A stretch of DNA of 64,000 nucleotides. Origin: Amoebophrya sp. A120 (taxonomy: Eukaryota > Sar > Dinophyceae > Syndiniales > Amoebophryaceae). The stretch lies in assembly GCA_905178155.1 (NCBI GenBank), contig CAJINV010000007.1, positions 3,267,151-3,331,150 on the forward strand, read 5' to 3'. The notes below the pieces were generated by a model, which did not search any database, had not been told where the DNA came from, and saw nothing but the letters and a program-made list of their open reading frames with translations. The position numbers and the translations under genes are program-made. Below are positions 53,301 to 63,100 of the stretch, piece by piece (positions within the stretch are counted from its first letter, which is position 1; every line of letters begins with the position of its first letter).

Positions 53301-54500
53301 TCTGTGTCAGGTTTTGCAGGGGACAAATTATCACTGCCCGAACCTCGTCCAAACTACAGCCCACATTTCCGAGCTTGCGACTAACAAGGAAGAGAAAAAG
53401 GCGTTAATCGAGATGGGCGCGAAGAAGCAGCGGAAATTAGAGGAAGCCCTGCAGGAAAATAAGCAGCTGAAGGAGGAGCTGGAGCAGCAAATTAAACGGA
53501 ACGAAGCCCTCGAACAGGAGTTTGACAGCAAAGAGCAGTCCTACCGCCGACTTCTCGCTTCGGAACGGGCGGACAAGGCTACGGCGCTGGAACAGCTGCA
53601 ATTAGAAAGTATGAAGCACACGGAGCTGATATCCTATGTAAAAACGTCCCCACCCCATAGTCAAGATGGGAAATCTGCAACACAAATCGCCAATTTTTGG
53701 GAGTTCGACATGACAAGTTTCCATCTGCAGTGTAGTGCTGGACAGCAAGGACAGCCGCATGAGAAAGCCATTTACTCATGCTGTTTGCAGCATTACAAAT
53801 TCCAAAACACGACTGGAAATGCCTCTCAAGGAGATGCGCATTACAAATGTTCCTGTCATTGCACATTAGCATGACAACTCTAGTGTGGGGACGTTTTTAC
53901 ACACGATAGCTGAAGCAGAAGTCCGCGGCGTTGCTCGCGACCTTGGAAACCGCGAACCAGGATATGGAGCTCTCAAATGATACATTCTCAACTGTTACAT
54001 AAATTTGTAATGCAAGACTGGCAAAAGTGAAAGGAGGAAGATTGCGCCTTTTGCATTACAAGTTTGGCGCAGATTTAGATGCTGTTTAGCCCTTCCGAAA
54101 TTTGTCATGCGAAGCAGCTCGATCATCTGGATCTGCCGGCTGAAGGTGCTTTTGCATGACAAATTCATGGGACACCCACACAACTTCCGTCGCAGCCGTC
54201 CCAGTAGTTGCTGTGGAGGCTCTTCGGTAGAAATCGCACTGCCCAATAAATTCCGCTAGAGTTTACCGGGTATGCGGCTACTGTTTGTCGAAATAATTTA
54301 CATGGAGACGCCCTGCCCTTAGCCTTCCAACATGACAAATTCATGGGACAGCTGAGAGTGTAACGTTTGAGAACGCCATACAGGAGCTCACCGGGTTGCA
54401 CCGAAAAACGAGCGAGAAAATCAACGTGTGTGCGGATCTGCGGACGGCCCTGAGTGACTCGCTCTCCCACACGGTGGACACGCAACTGATCGAAAACTGA
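50364..54500 (+). CDS. PDZ-like and coiled-coil protein, five exons, two introners
   Basis: Exons 50364-51726, 51873-53249, 53360-53629, 53914-53962 and 54386-54500 join in frame to 1057 residues. The first two introns are GT-AG (146 and 110 bp); the last two are introners. Residues about 20-75 look like the second half of a PDZ domain (DELFHQGDIIVLVHNQKTTNEKDL, then SVLVYRVDG). A long Ser-rich linker follows, then a helical region from LPPPLPPRHVTLYSLSEELRSLS, and a coiled coil near the end (KKQRKLEEALQENKQLKEEL). After removal of the introners the coil continues smoothly (HTELKQKSAALLATLETANQ and then ELTGLHRKTSEK), strong evidence that the excision points are right. The exon between the introners is only 49 nt. 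PDZ assignment is tentative, and no known family is recognised for the whole. Confidence 0.8.
53630..53908. mobile_element. introner element IE5 (279 bp, TSD GCTGA)
   Basis: Starts TATCCTATGTAAAAACGTCC and ends ...GGACGTTTTTACACACGATA. GCTGA flanks it at 53625-53629 and 53909-53913. Removal joins HTEL to KQKSAALLATL, keeping a coiled coil. The interior has GCATTACAAA twice. Confidence 0.9.
53963..54380. mobile_element. introner element IE6 (418 bp, TSD CAGGA) with nested insert
   Basis: Starts TATGGAGCTCTCAAATGATA and ends ...GTTTGAGAACGCCATA. CAGGA flanks it at 53958-53962 and 54381-54385. Removal joins TANQ to ELTGLHRK in frame. The interior is the reverse complement of the interior of the element at 18269-18504. 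It carries an extra 176-bp unit: a 20-bp direct repeat (CATGACAAATTCATGGGACA at 54155-54174 and 54331-54350) around 156 bp of unrelated sequence. Without it the element would be 242 bp, against 236 bp for its relative. Confidence 0.88.
54175..54330. mobile_element. nested 156-bp insert inside an introner, flanked by a 20-bp direct repeat
   Basis: Lies exactly between two copies of CATGACAAATTCATGGGACA and is absent from the related element at 18269-18504. No terminal inverted repeat of its own is visible. Confidence 0.65.
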
Positions 54501-55227
54501 GGAGCCGGAGCGGGTGGGTCATGGTTTTCTTTGTTCGACCGACTAGAGCATTTACTTATAATATACTTTCATCATAGAGATGGAACTGTTCTGTAAGCTA
54601 ACGCTTCCAGAGCCCGTGTTACGAACAATGCAGCGCACCTATGATTTTGTGCTTTGGGAGTACGCGGAGGTGTAGTTTTTTCTGTACGGATTTTCAATTT
54701 CATTTTTGAGCTTACTGCAAGATTCATCTTTTTTGAACTAGCAAAAAAATATGCGGATTTTTCACGATGGCCTGCTGTAACTGTATCTATCCTCGTGAAA
54801 TACAAATAGTTGGAAAAGTAGCATAAATTAAGATTCTTGCATAAAATATTTGAGTTTGTTTTGTTGGCCATCAAGATGAGTGGTGGAAGTGAAGGTGACC
54901 TGTACCTAGTATGGAGAAATTTTTATGGAGCAGCATCGTTTTCTTTTTGTTTGAAGGACGTGGACGAGCAATGGATTCATAGATACTTCGTCTTCGACGA
55001 AAGAAGATAGGCGAATCTTCGAATGAGTCCGTCATTCATAAACGTGTGCTAAACTTTTGCTTTTGGAGTGCCCCCCGACGAGCCCGAGGATTAGGACATT
55101 TCCTCGCGGCGAGAGATGTAGAAATAACATTTGCGACAGAACGAGGAACAAGCAAGATGAAGATCGTATTGACAGTTGTGAGTCGTGGCCCGGATAAACA
55201 AAGTTTCAACGTAGAGCATCGAAAACC
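54501..55227. other. intergenic region and leader
   Basis: No supported gene. The minus-strand frames at 54572-54874 and 55036-55659 are antisense to leader and coding sequence and have no domains. Confidence 0.4.
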
Positions 55228-58200
55228 ATGGCCAGCCCCGCAGGACAACGCCCGGCATCTTCTAGCTCGTCCTCGTCTTCGCCGCGAAGCCGGATGATGC
55301 AGCATGCAAACGACCACCCCGCCGTAGTTCCTCACCTGGACGAGGTTGCTTTTGCGGAGTTGGAAGTGAAGGTGCGGAAGATGGTTCTGGAAGTTTTGCA
55401 GCCGACTGTCGCGAAGAACAAGTCCTACGAGCAGGAGATAGTCAATCTGAAAAAGCAGCAAATATCGCAGAAGGAAGAAATTCTCTCCCTCCGCGACGAG
55501 ACGAAGCAATCCACGCAGAAGTGTTACGCGATCGACCAGTTTCGGGAAGAATTGGTCCAGGCGGAGAAGGAGCGGAGAGAGCACCAGGAGTTTATGCGAG
55601 GGAATATTCGGCTGATCGACGACAAGGTCAGGAACAACAAAATCCAGTGTGAGCAACAAAACTCGTTAATTCAACAGCTCCAGAGACGGACCGAAGCCAT
55701 CGAGGAGTCGGTGAAGGACTTGCAGGGAAGATTTGAACTGTTGAAAGCGCAATTGACCAACGAACTGGTGCAGAAGGGGAAGGAAATCACGGACACAAAA
55801 GCGGACATCGAATTGAAGTTCGCGAGAAGCGAATACTCGATTGCGAAAACGGTGGACCAGGTGTTTGAGCAGGAGCGGCAGTTGGGAAAATTGTTGTTTC
55901 GCCTGGAGAAGGAGGAAAATTATTCCAAAAGCTTGAGTGGGAAGTTGGCAGAGCTGGGCGAAAAAGCGGTTTTCAGACTCGAAGTCGAGAAGAAGCTCAG
56001 CGTCATGCAGAAAAGAATTGACGAAGGTATAGAAATAAACTACTTGGCGCAGGAGCTTGTTGAATAAAAAACAAAATAAACCTTAACCTATAGTATCAAA
56101 TAATGTGTTTTGCTTGTATGCATGTAGAAGAAATAAAGCAGCCCATGATGCGAACGGGAAGATGAAGAGAACGCATAAAACATCCCAACTTTTAATTCTA
56201 TCAGCCCGCGCCGACACCGCGGAGGTGCAGCGATTGATCACGGATACTTCGGAAAATCTGAAAAAACACTTCGAGACGGCGTCCAACGTGATTGCGGTGA
56301 ACACGAACGCGAGTATCAAGGACGCGAGGGAGGAGTTTTCCCGGAAATTGTCAGAGAACAAGGATGCGCAGAAAAACATTGTGGACGCCGTGGAAAAATT
56401 GGAGGAGATGGACATCGACCGCAAGGTGGCCGAGCTGCGCGCGGACATCGACCGCGAAGTGGAAGTGGTACGCGAGGATTTGATCGCACGTGACCGGCGG
56501 TGGAAGAGGGACTTGGCGGATGCGAGGGTCTGTTGGTTGTTTTGGAAATAATGGTTGTTTGCTGGGCAGTGACTGCAATGTTGAGAATAGCACAAGGAAG
56601 CTGCACTGGTCCTCTGTCTTGTTACGTCATGTTCCGCATGATTTCACCAAACAAACACTGAAACAGATCGAGCGCACCCACCTCGGCAAGGCCGTGACAA
56701 AGGCTATGTCGGCAAGCGGTTTGCTGCAAGAAAACCAGGACCGTATTTCCCGTGCGTTGGAGCTGGTTTTCGATGCCGCGGACTGCTTGTCTCAGCTGTT
56801 GGTCCAAGATGAGACGGATAAGGAGGGGTTAAGCTTAGTCGGCTTTCGCGATAAAAATAATCCGAATGATGGTAGCGGTGCGCTACGTGGGGGCGAGGTT
56901 TCTGGAAGTTCATCACCGATGAAGTCGACATCTTCGTCAAGTTACAGTCCCAGGAAACCGAATTACAGTGGGTTTCACAATACGGCCGACAGTTCCACTT
57001 TTCCAAGGGCAACTGCAGCTGCAATAAATTCGAGCAATTCACCAAGTCCGCGGAAGATGCACCTCGTCACCAACGCGCAACAGAGGCCGAAAAGCAGTAG
57101 CAGTTCTTGTTCCACGCGAAAAATGCAGCAGAAACACCACAACTTGCAAAACAAACCGTCACCCCCCGTGATCTCCCTCGATCCTCGCTGCCTGGCCTGC
57201 AGCGGGCAATCGACACAAATTCTGCAGGGCTTCAAAATGGCGTGTCTGCACTACAAGCCGAGCCCGGTGAAGTGGCGGCAGAATCAGTACACAAGATTAG
57301 GTCTGTTGGAAATAAACCGACAGATTTTGGCTATCACACAGAAAAAAACTGGCAGGTCATATTTGTAATGCAAAAATAAATAGACAAGAAAACTTGTATA
57401 GCATACCCGAAATAGCATGCTACGAGGTCGCCCATGACAGATTTTTCTGTGTATTTATTTTTGCATTACAAATATGCCCTGCCAGCTTTTTTCTGTGGGA
57501 TATTGGCGCAAGCACGAACGGTGGCGGAGGCGTGCTGTTTCTTCGACAATAGTACGCAACAAATATTCGGCGATGGTCCAGGAGCGTGGGCAACGTCAAG
57601 CTCATCGGCGTGTACCATTCCGAGCTTGACCACAGGCGTGATACCGGGGGGCAGTTTGGGGGGTATTAACCGAAGCGGAAACGAGACTCGTGAACCTCTA
57701 CCGCGTGGGGGAGGAGCGGGTGGCGCACATCTGCACGACCGCCGACCGGCAGGTCCTCCGGGCAGTCTTGTTTTGACAAATCAGCATCCCGACGATTTTG
57801 AATTTGGATCAACACAGCAACCAAGCTGCGAAGCGGGCCCTGACTCAGCGCGGACGACTTACACAGGGCGTGCATCGTCCGCTGCTAAACCGGGAGCAGT
57901 AGTTCTTGAGGGTCGATCATCGGACGGGTTTGGAGGTGGGGACTTTTTCACTAGTGAAGACTTAACAAGTACGGTCGCGCCCGATGCCACCGGAACAATT
58001 TTTCTTAGTGGTGGAACGGTCCTCTCCGGCACCGTTTTCAACTACGACCCCTCAGACGAATTGGACCTAACCTCACGGCCAAGTACCGCCGCAACGACTA
58101 CCAAATGTAAAAATGTCTGGGTCTGGAAACTTGTGATGCTGGGTGGCATATCATGAGGAAGCCACAACTGCTGGCTCAGCATGAGAAGTTTCTGAGCTTC

Positions 58201-59265
58201 TAGGTGTTGCCTATTCTGCATGACAAACTCATAAAGAAAGAACTTCGTAAAGAAAGAACTTCGTAAAGAAAGAAAGAAGCAAGCACTTCGTATTTTGAAA
58301 GCGTCGCGCTTCGTAAAAGCACTTCGTTTGTTGGAGTCGCTACGTGATGAAGCAGATAGCTCATGTAGAAATAAGCAGCAGATACTTCAACGCGTGCGCA
58401 GCTTGCGGGGGGGTGACTCCTGTGGTCCCCCCCCACTCGTTGCGCCTTTTTCCAAAACTGCAGGGACTTGCTTCCTTTTTTTTCCAGCAGTGGCTGGCGG
58501 GGTAAGATCAAGGCCGGGGCTAGTGACATTGTTGCAAAGTCATAGGGCGCAGAGTCTGATAGCAGTAGCACACAGCACCAAAATACTTAGCCCATAGCGT
58601 TTTCCGAAGTTCCTCAGTGGCTGCACCTCGCCTCTCTGTCTTAGTCAAAAACATAAGCACAAAATGGACTGGCGTAGCCGCGCACATGCATGCACGCGGA
58701 GGGGAAGATGGAATAGAAGGGTGGCGGCAACGCGGGAGCCAGGACGCAGCCCGGATTTTATCAAAAAGGTACGGCCTAAGGCCTCGGGAACGCCGAGCAC
58801 ACCCGCGCACTTCTTCGTGAATCGCCCACCGCTTTTTTTGCGTCAGCTGTGTCGGAATAAAAAAAAAAAAGAAAAAAAGAAAAGAAAGAGGACGCAACAA
58901 AAAAAAAAAAGAAAAAATAAAAAGAAAAGAAAAAAGAAATCAGCGAAAACCGACCGGCGTACGAATTGCCTAGCAAAAAAAAAAAAATTCTGCATGACAA
59001 ACTGCGTTTCTGCATGACAGAAAAGTGGCGCTCTTTGGTAACGTGCATGACAGATTTGAGAGTCATGCCAGACACGCATGACAAACATGGACTCTTCCAG
59101 ACCCAGACATTTTTACATTTGATAACGACTGTCGCAACCCGACCGGGTACGGCGAGACGACCGAGCACCGCTGGAGGGCGGCCAAGCACTGCCGGAAGGG
59201 CCGCCAGTACTGCAACGCCGACCGTTACGTGGGCGGCTGGGGAGGGGAATGAAGAAAATGCATGA
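55228..59265 (+). CDS. coiled-coil protein with Cys-containing C-terminal block, five exons, two introners
   Basis: Exons 55228-56026, 56205-56527, 56667-57331, 57508-58098 and 59130-59265 join in frame to 837 residues. Two introns are GT-AG (178 and 139 bp); two are introners. Residues about 35-275 and the second exon are long coiled coil (YEQEIVNLKKQQISQKEEIL; DAREEFSRKLSENKDAQKN). After a Ser-rich stretch comes a compact block, LDPRCLACSGQSTQILQGFK, continuing MACLHYKPSPVKWRQNQYTR. It looks conserved and recalls C-terminal blocks in some alveolate and oomycete coiled-coil proteins, but I cannot name the family. The tail is Gly/Ser/Thr-rich, with RPSTAGGRPSTAGRAASTAT. The stop TGA at 59263 is reached only if the last introner is removed. 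Confidence 0.82.
57332..57502. mobile_element. introner element IE7 (171 bp, TSD TTGGC)
   Basis: Almost wholly two inverted repeats of about 50 bp: it begins TATCACACAGAAAAAAACTG and ends with the counterpart ...TTTTTTCTGTGGGATA. TTGGC flanks it at 57327-57331 and 57503-57507. Removal joins NRQIL to AQARTVAEACCFF in frame. TTTGTAATGC and GCATTACAAA sit in the arms. Confidence 0.92.
58099..59124. mobile_element. introner element IE8 (1026 bp, TSD ACGAC) with nested insert
   Basis: Starts TACCAAATGTAAAAATGTCT and ends ...CATTTTTACATTTGATA, the same family as 25901-26168. ACGAC flanks it at 58094-58098 and 59125-59129. Removal joins TAATT to VATRPGTARRPS in frame. A 17-bp direct repeat (ATTCTGCATGACAAACT at 58213-58229 and 58987-59003) encloses 757 bp of unrelated sequence with AACTTCGTAAAGAAAG repeats and an A-rich tract at 58858-58990. 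Without that unit the element is 252 bp, close to the 268 bp of its relative. Confidence 0.88.
58230..58986. mobile_element. nested 757-bp insert inside an introner, flanked by a 17-bp direct repeat
   Basis: Lies exactly between two copies of ATTCTGCATGACAAACT. It begins with tandem AAAGAAAGAACTTCGT units and ends in an A/AAAG-rich tract. No open frame has a recognisable domain. Confidence 0.65.
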
Positions 59266-60166
59266 TTCAGCAGTAGAGAACATTCGTTGTGTATTGAAGT
59301 GTTGCGTCAACATACATCCAGCCTTGAAGTGGAGTCTCACTGAGTTCTCTAAAAAGCGAGACTTCGTTCATTGTGACCAGCATGAGTCCTGTTTCCATAC
59401 AGTTTCAGTTTCATCAAGAGCGTAAAGTAGCCAAGAAAAAAAACCAGAAAAATGCACACAGAATGATCTAGCACTATTGCACAAGAGATGACAGTTTCAA
59501 AAGTTTCATCATCAAGTAATGAACGGACACGACTCCTCGATGCTGCAAAGTGAAAGCGATTGACAATCAAAGCGTAAGCGAATCGCGTTCGAAAAAAGTA
59601 AACTCTACGTTTCGTTTGGTACCAGGTCGAGGACTTTCCTCAAGACCTGTAATGAAATGCTGTTTTACTGGCCGCTTTAATATTCGTGTTCCGACGTGCT
59701 ATATTAAGTGCTAGTGCGGCGCTCTCGTCGTGTTTACAGCAGCGCGTGCGTGTTTTCGTATCGATCTCTCGAAGAACGAGATGAGTTGTGATAGGCTACT
59801 GACATAACGGCGAGTTTTGCGTTGTTGCTGCAGAACCGAAATCGAAAATCGGCTCGAGAATGAACCATGAATCTTTCTTGTTGATGTTGCCAAAACCTTT
59901 CGATCTAAATAAAAATGTGTCACAGTGGTATTGCTAGTTAGAAGGAAAACTTGATGATTTCCCGTCGACAGCATACAATTACGACGAAAATCTGGCATTT
60001 TAGCTTTCTTCCTGAAATTCAAAATCTGAATCACATGTATTACATGGAGAACCAGTCTCGCAACAGCAAAGTCCTACAGCCGCGGTCCTTGTAGCTCGAC
60101 AACCTTCCGTTTCATCCGCGGAGCGCACGGAGCTACATCGAACTTGCGTCACAAGTACACCTACCG
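59266..60166. other. intergenic region and leader
   Basis: No supported gene. Minus-strand frames at 59349-59570 and 59711-60034 have no domains. Confidence 0.4.
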
Positions 60167-63100
60167 ATGACAGGCGGTGCACCAGGTGCAGCTGTGTCCT
60201 CTTCGAGTGCGGCTCCGCTGCGACCGGCCGAGGAAAGCGGGATCCAGCAGTTGACATCATCCACCGGAGCAGGAGGAGGAGCACCCTCTGCCACCCAAGA
60301 TGGAGGTGGTACTTCTAACCCCATCGGGCGGGCCAGTGGTCGTTTCTCGTACGCGTCGATCGCAAACGCGCGGAGCAAAGACCTCCAATCCGTCGACGCG
60401 GCGGAGTTGGACGCCAGTGCGGCCAGCAACCGGAACAAGCGGCGGTTGGAGCGGGTTAGCGACCCGGAGCTGAACCGCACGCTGGACAAGATCATGGTGG
60501 ACTGCAGCGGGTTGGGGTTCGACTCCTTCTCTTCCAGCAAGCGGGCAAAGGTGGCGGACGAGCAAGGCGGGGTAATGCTGTTTTTGGATAATAGTGAAAA
60601 TCAAAATCTTCATGAGGATTCTTGTACAAGAGCATACCAGGAGAATAATTATGATGATGTTCCTCATTCCTCTTGTCCTGACGGAGAGGAAGAAGTACTG
60701 CCTGTGCCAGAGGTGGTGGTCCTGGACCAGAATGCGGAAGAGGATCCGCCTAAGCAGGAGTCTTTTTTCGACGCAGCAGAGCTTCGTTCGTTGCCGCCAG
60801 ATTTCGATTTTCCACATGGCAGCTGCACTAAGGGTAAGGACCGGCATAAGCACAGTTTTAGTACTCGGGGGAAGATGAACTACCTCGACCTGCTCAGTCC
60901 TTCGCACCAGCCCGGAGCTGAAAATGCGAAGAAAAGTGAACAAGACTTGCTACCCTTTTCCCCTCTAGTGTCGTGGAGAGATGACGATATCGATAGCGAG
61001 CGAGAGAACGCTAGTGAGATTGATGAACCAATCGAAATAACTGGGGACGAAAACAAGCAGACCCGATCTCCTACTCCTGGGAAGGAAGTTTTGCCACTGT
61101 CACCTCTGCAGCTAGACTCGTTGGAAGGCGAAGCGGCAGCAGGGCAGGCGAAGACTTTTGAGCCAAGGAGGAGCAGGTGGTTTGAAGAGTGCGTTGCTGG
61201 AGATGAAGCCAGGAGCCATGGCGTCGATGGAAAGACCATCATGATTACCAGACGAATGCAGGACCCCTGGAGCTACATCGACGGAGGACTCACGCGGAAG
61301 AACCACAGGAGCGGCCGGAACAATGACGCTGACACGGGGCTGGGGCAGCAAGGATCGTCGTCGGCTCGGCAAGTTCGCGACCTTGCGGAGGAGGCACAAG
61401 CGGAAGAGCACGCTGATAATCTCGATTCCTCAGCGCATTTGCTAAATACCGCGTTGTTTTTCGGGCCGCCAATAACCTCGGAGACGACCAACGTTAAGCC
61501 TTGTCCGCATCAGAGTCGAACGCATCACGATAGATGCCCGCTTTCTGCTTCCTTCTCCACGACTGCCTCAAGTCCGTTTTATTCCTCAACCGCATCCTGC
61601 TCCCACGATGAGGGCAGCACGACTCTGGAACTGCACTACTACCTGCCAGACACAGCGTATAGTTCTGACACGGGAACAAGAGAAGCTGATGCATTTCCGC
61701 ATCGCGGGGGAGAGTGGGGCCCGGATGGATTTCTGGATGAGAGCCCGAGACGGCCGCAGGAGCGTCGGACTGTAAAGGCAGGCACTTCATCATCTGCAGT
61801 GGGAGGGCAAAGAAGTGCGAGGGCCGCGAGGACCCCTGGACCACGGCGCCTCCAGAGCTCAAGTCTGACAGCGTCGCATAGTCTGAGAAACAGCCGCGAA
61901 CCGTCTGCAACTACTACGCGGCGAAGTGCAGGGAACAAGATGGATCTCTTTACAACTTCGGGACGAGACGTGGACAATTTTTGTGGTAATGCATCTCGAC
62001 GGCCTTACAGAAACAGATACAGTAGCTCGCCACTCCGACGCCCACCGTCCGCTTCTGCGAGCAAAGTGAAGCTGGATCAGCCTAAGGCCCTGTCCGCTTC
62101 CTACCCGCCGCCGTCCCCGTCGAGAGTGCAGCGAGGCGGTCTCGCAGAGGCAGCCACTGGATCATCGTCCACTTCCAGGTTGGTGGCAAGGGTCCTGCCC
62201 TCGAGAATACCGCAGCCTCGAGGACTGCCACAAGCCGCTGCGCCACCAATACCACTAGCTAGGTCCCCCTACCCTTTGCGCTTATCCTTACCAGCAGAAA
62301 ATCAAGACTTGGCATCGCTATTGCACATCAGCCGCAGGAGTTGCAGCAGGAGGAGCGTCACTGTGCGAAATCGGGATTATGACAGCTGGAAAGCTCAGTC
62401 TCAGAGACAGAGTGTGGACAAACCTTCGGCGCGAGGACATGACGACAACTTACACTTGCAGCGGACACAAATGGGCAGCGAAAAGAACGGTTCAACTATG
62501 AAGGGTTCCGGCGGTCCGACCTGTTTACATCAACCTAGGATAAGTGTAAGCAGGCGAGCGGAAATGAGAGAGCATAACGAGCGAGCACCTTCGACCTCGA
62601 TATCGATCGAAACTGAATCGAACGCAAAAAATCAAGTGCCAGACGACCCAGATGAAAGCAAGCCCACCTCCCGGGCGCGACCCTCTCAATCCCTGAGGGC
62701 CAGTCTTCTGCGCCTTCCCTCTGTGAAGGTAGTCCGAGATGATGCCACTACTTCGACGGAAATTGTTGCACAAAGCGTGAGCCACAGCAGTTGGAGTTGC
62801 AGTGCCCATACAGAAGACAGAGATCATAGAGATAAGAAGCAGCTCCAAATATTACAGCATCAAGAAAATTTACTACCCGCGCTTCTGAACGACCTAAAAT
62901 CCTAAAATCGTCTTCTCAGGTCCGCGCTGTAGCGCCGCAACGCTTGCAGCAGCAGGACTTGTCGTTACTCAGTCTCTCCGGCGCCAACAGCTCGCTACTC
63001 AACTCCTCGGCTGCCGTGGGCGCCGCAGCCATCGGGAACAATACGTCGGCTTCGAGCAGCGGCCTCCTCTTGCCCGGTGCGAGCGAACAGATTGGCGGCT

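Noticed and set aside
53250-53320. A 70-bp intron ending at TTTTGCAG in the PDZ-like gene
   Set aside because: The phases do not match. The acceptor at 53358-53359 (CTACAG) is in phase and gives a smooth coiled coil.
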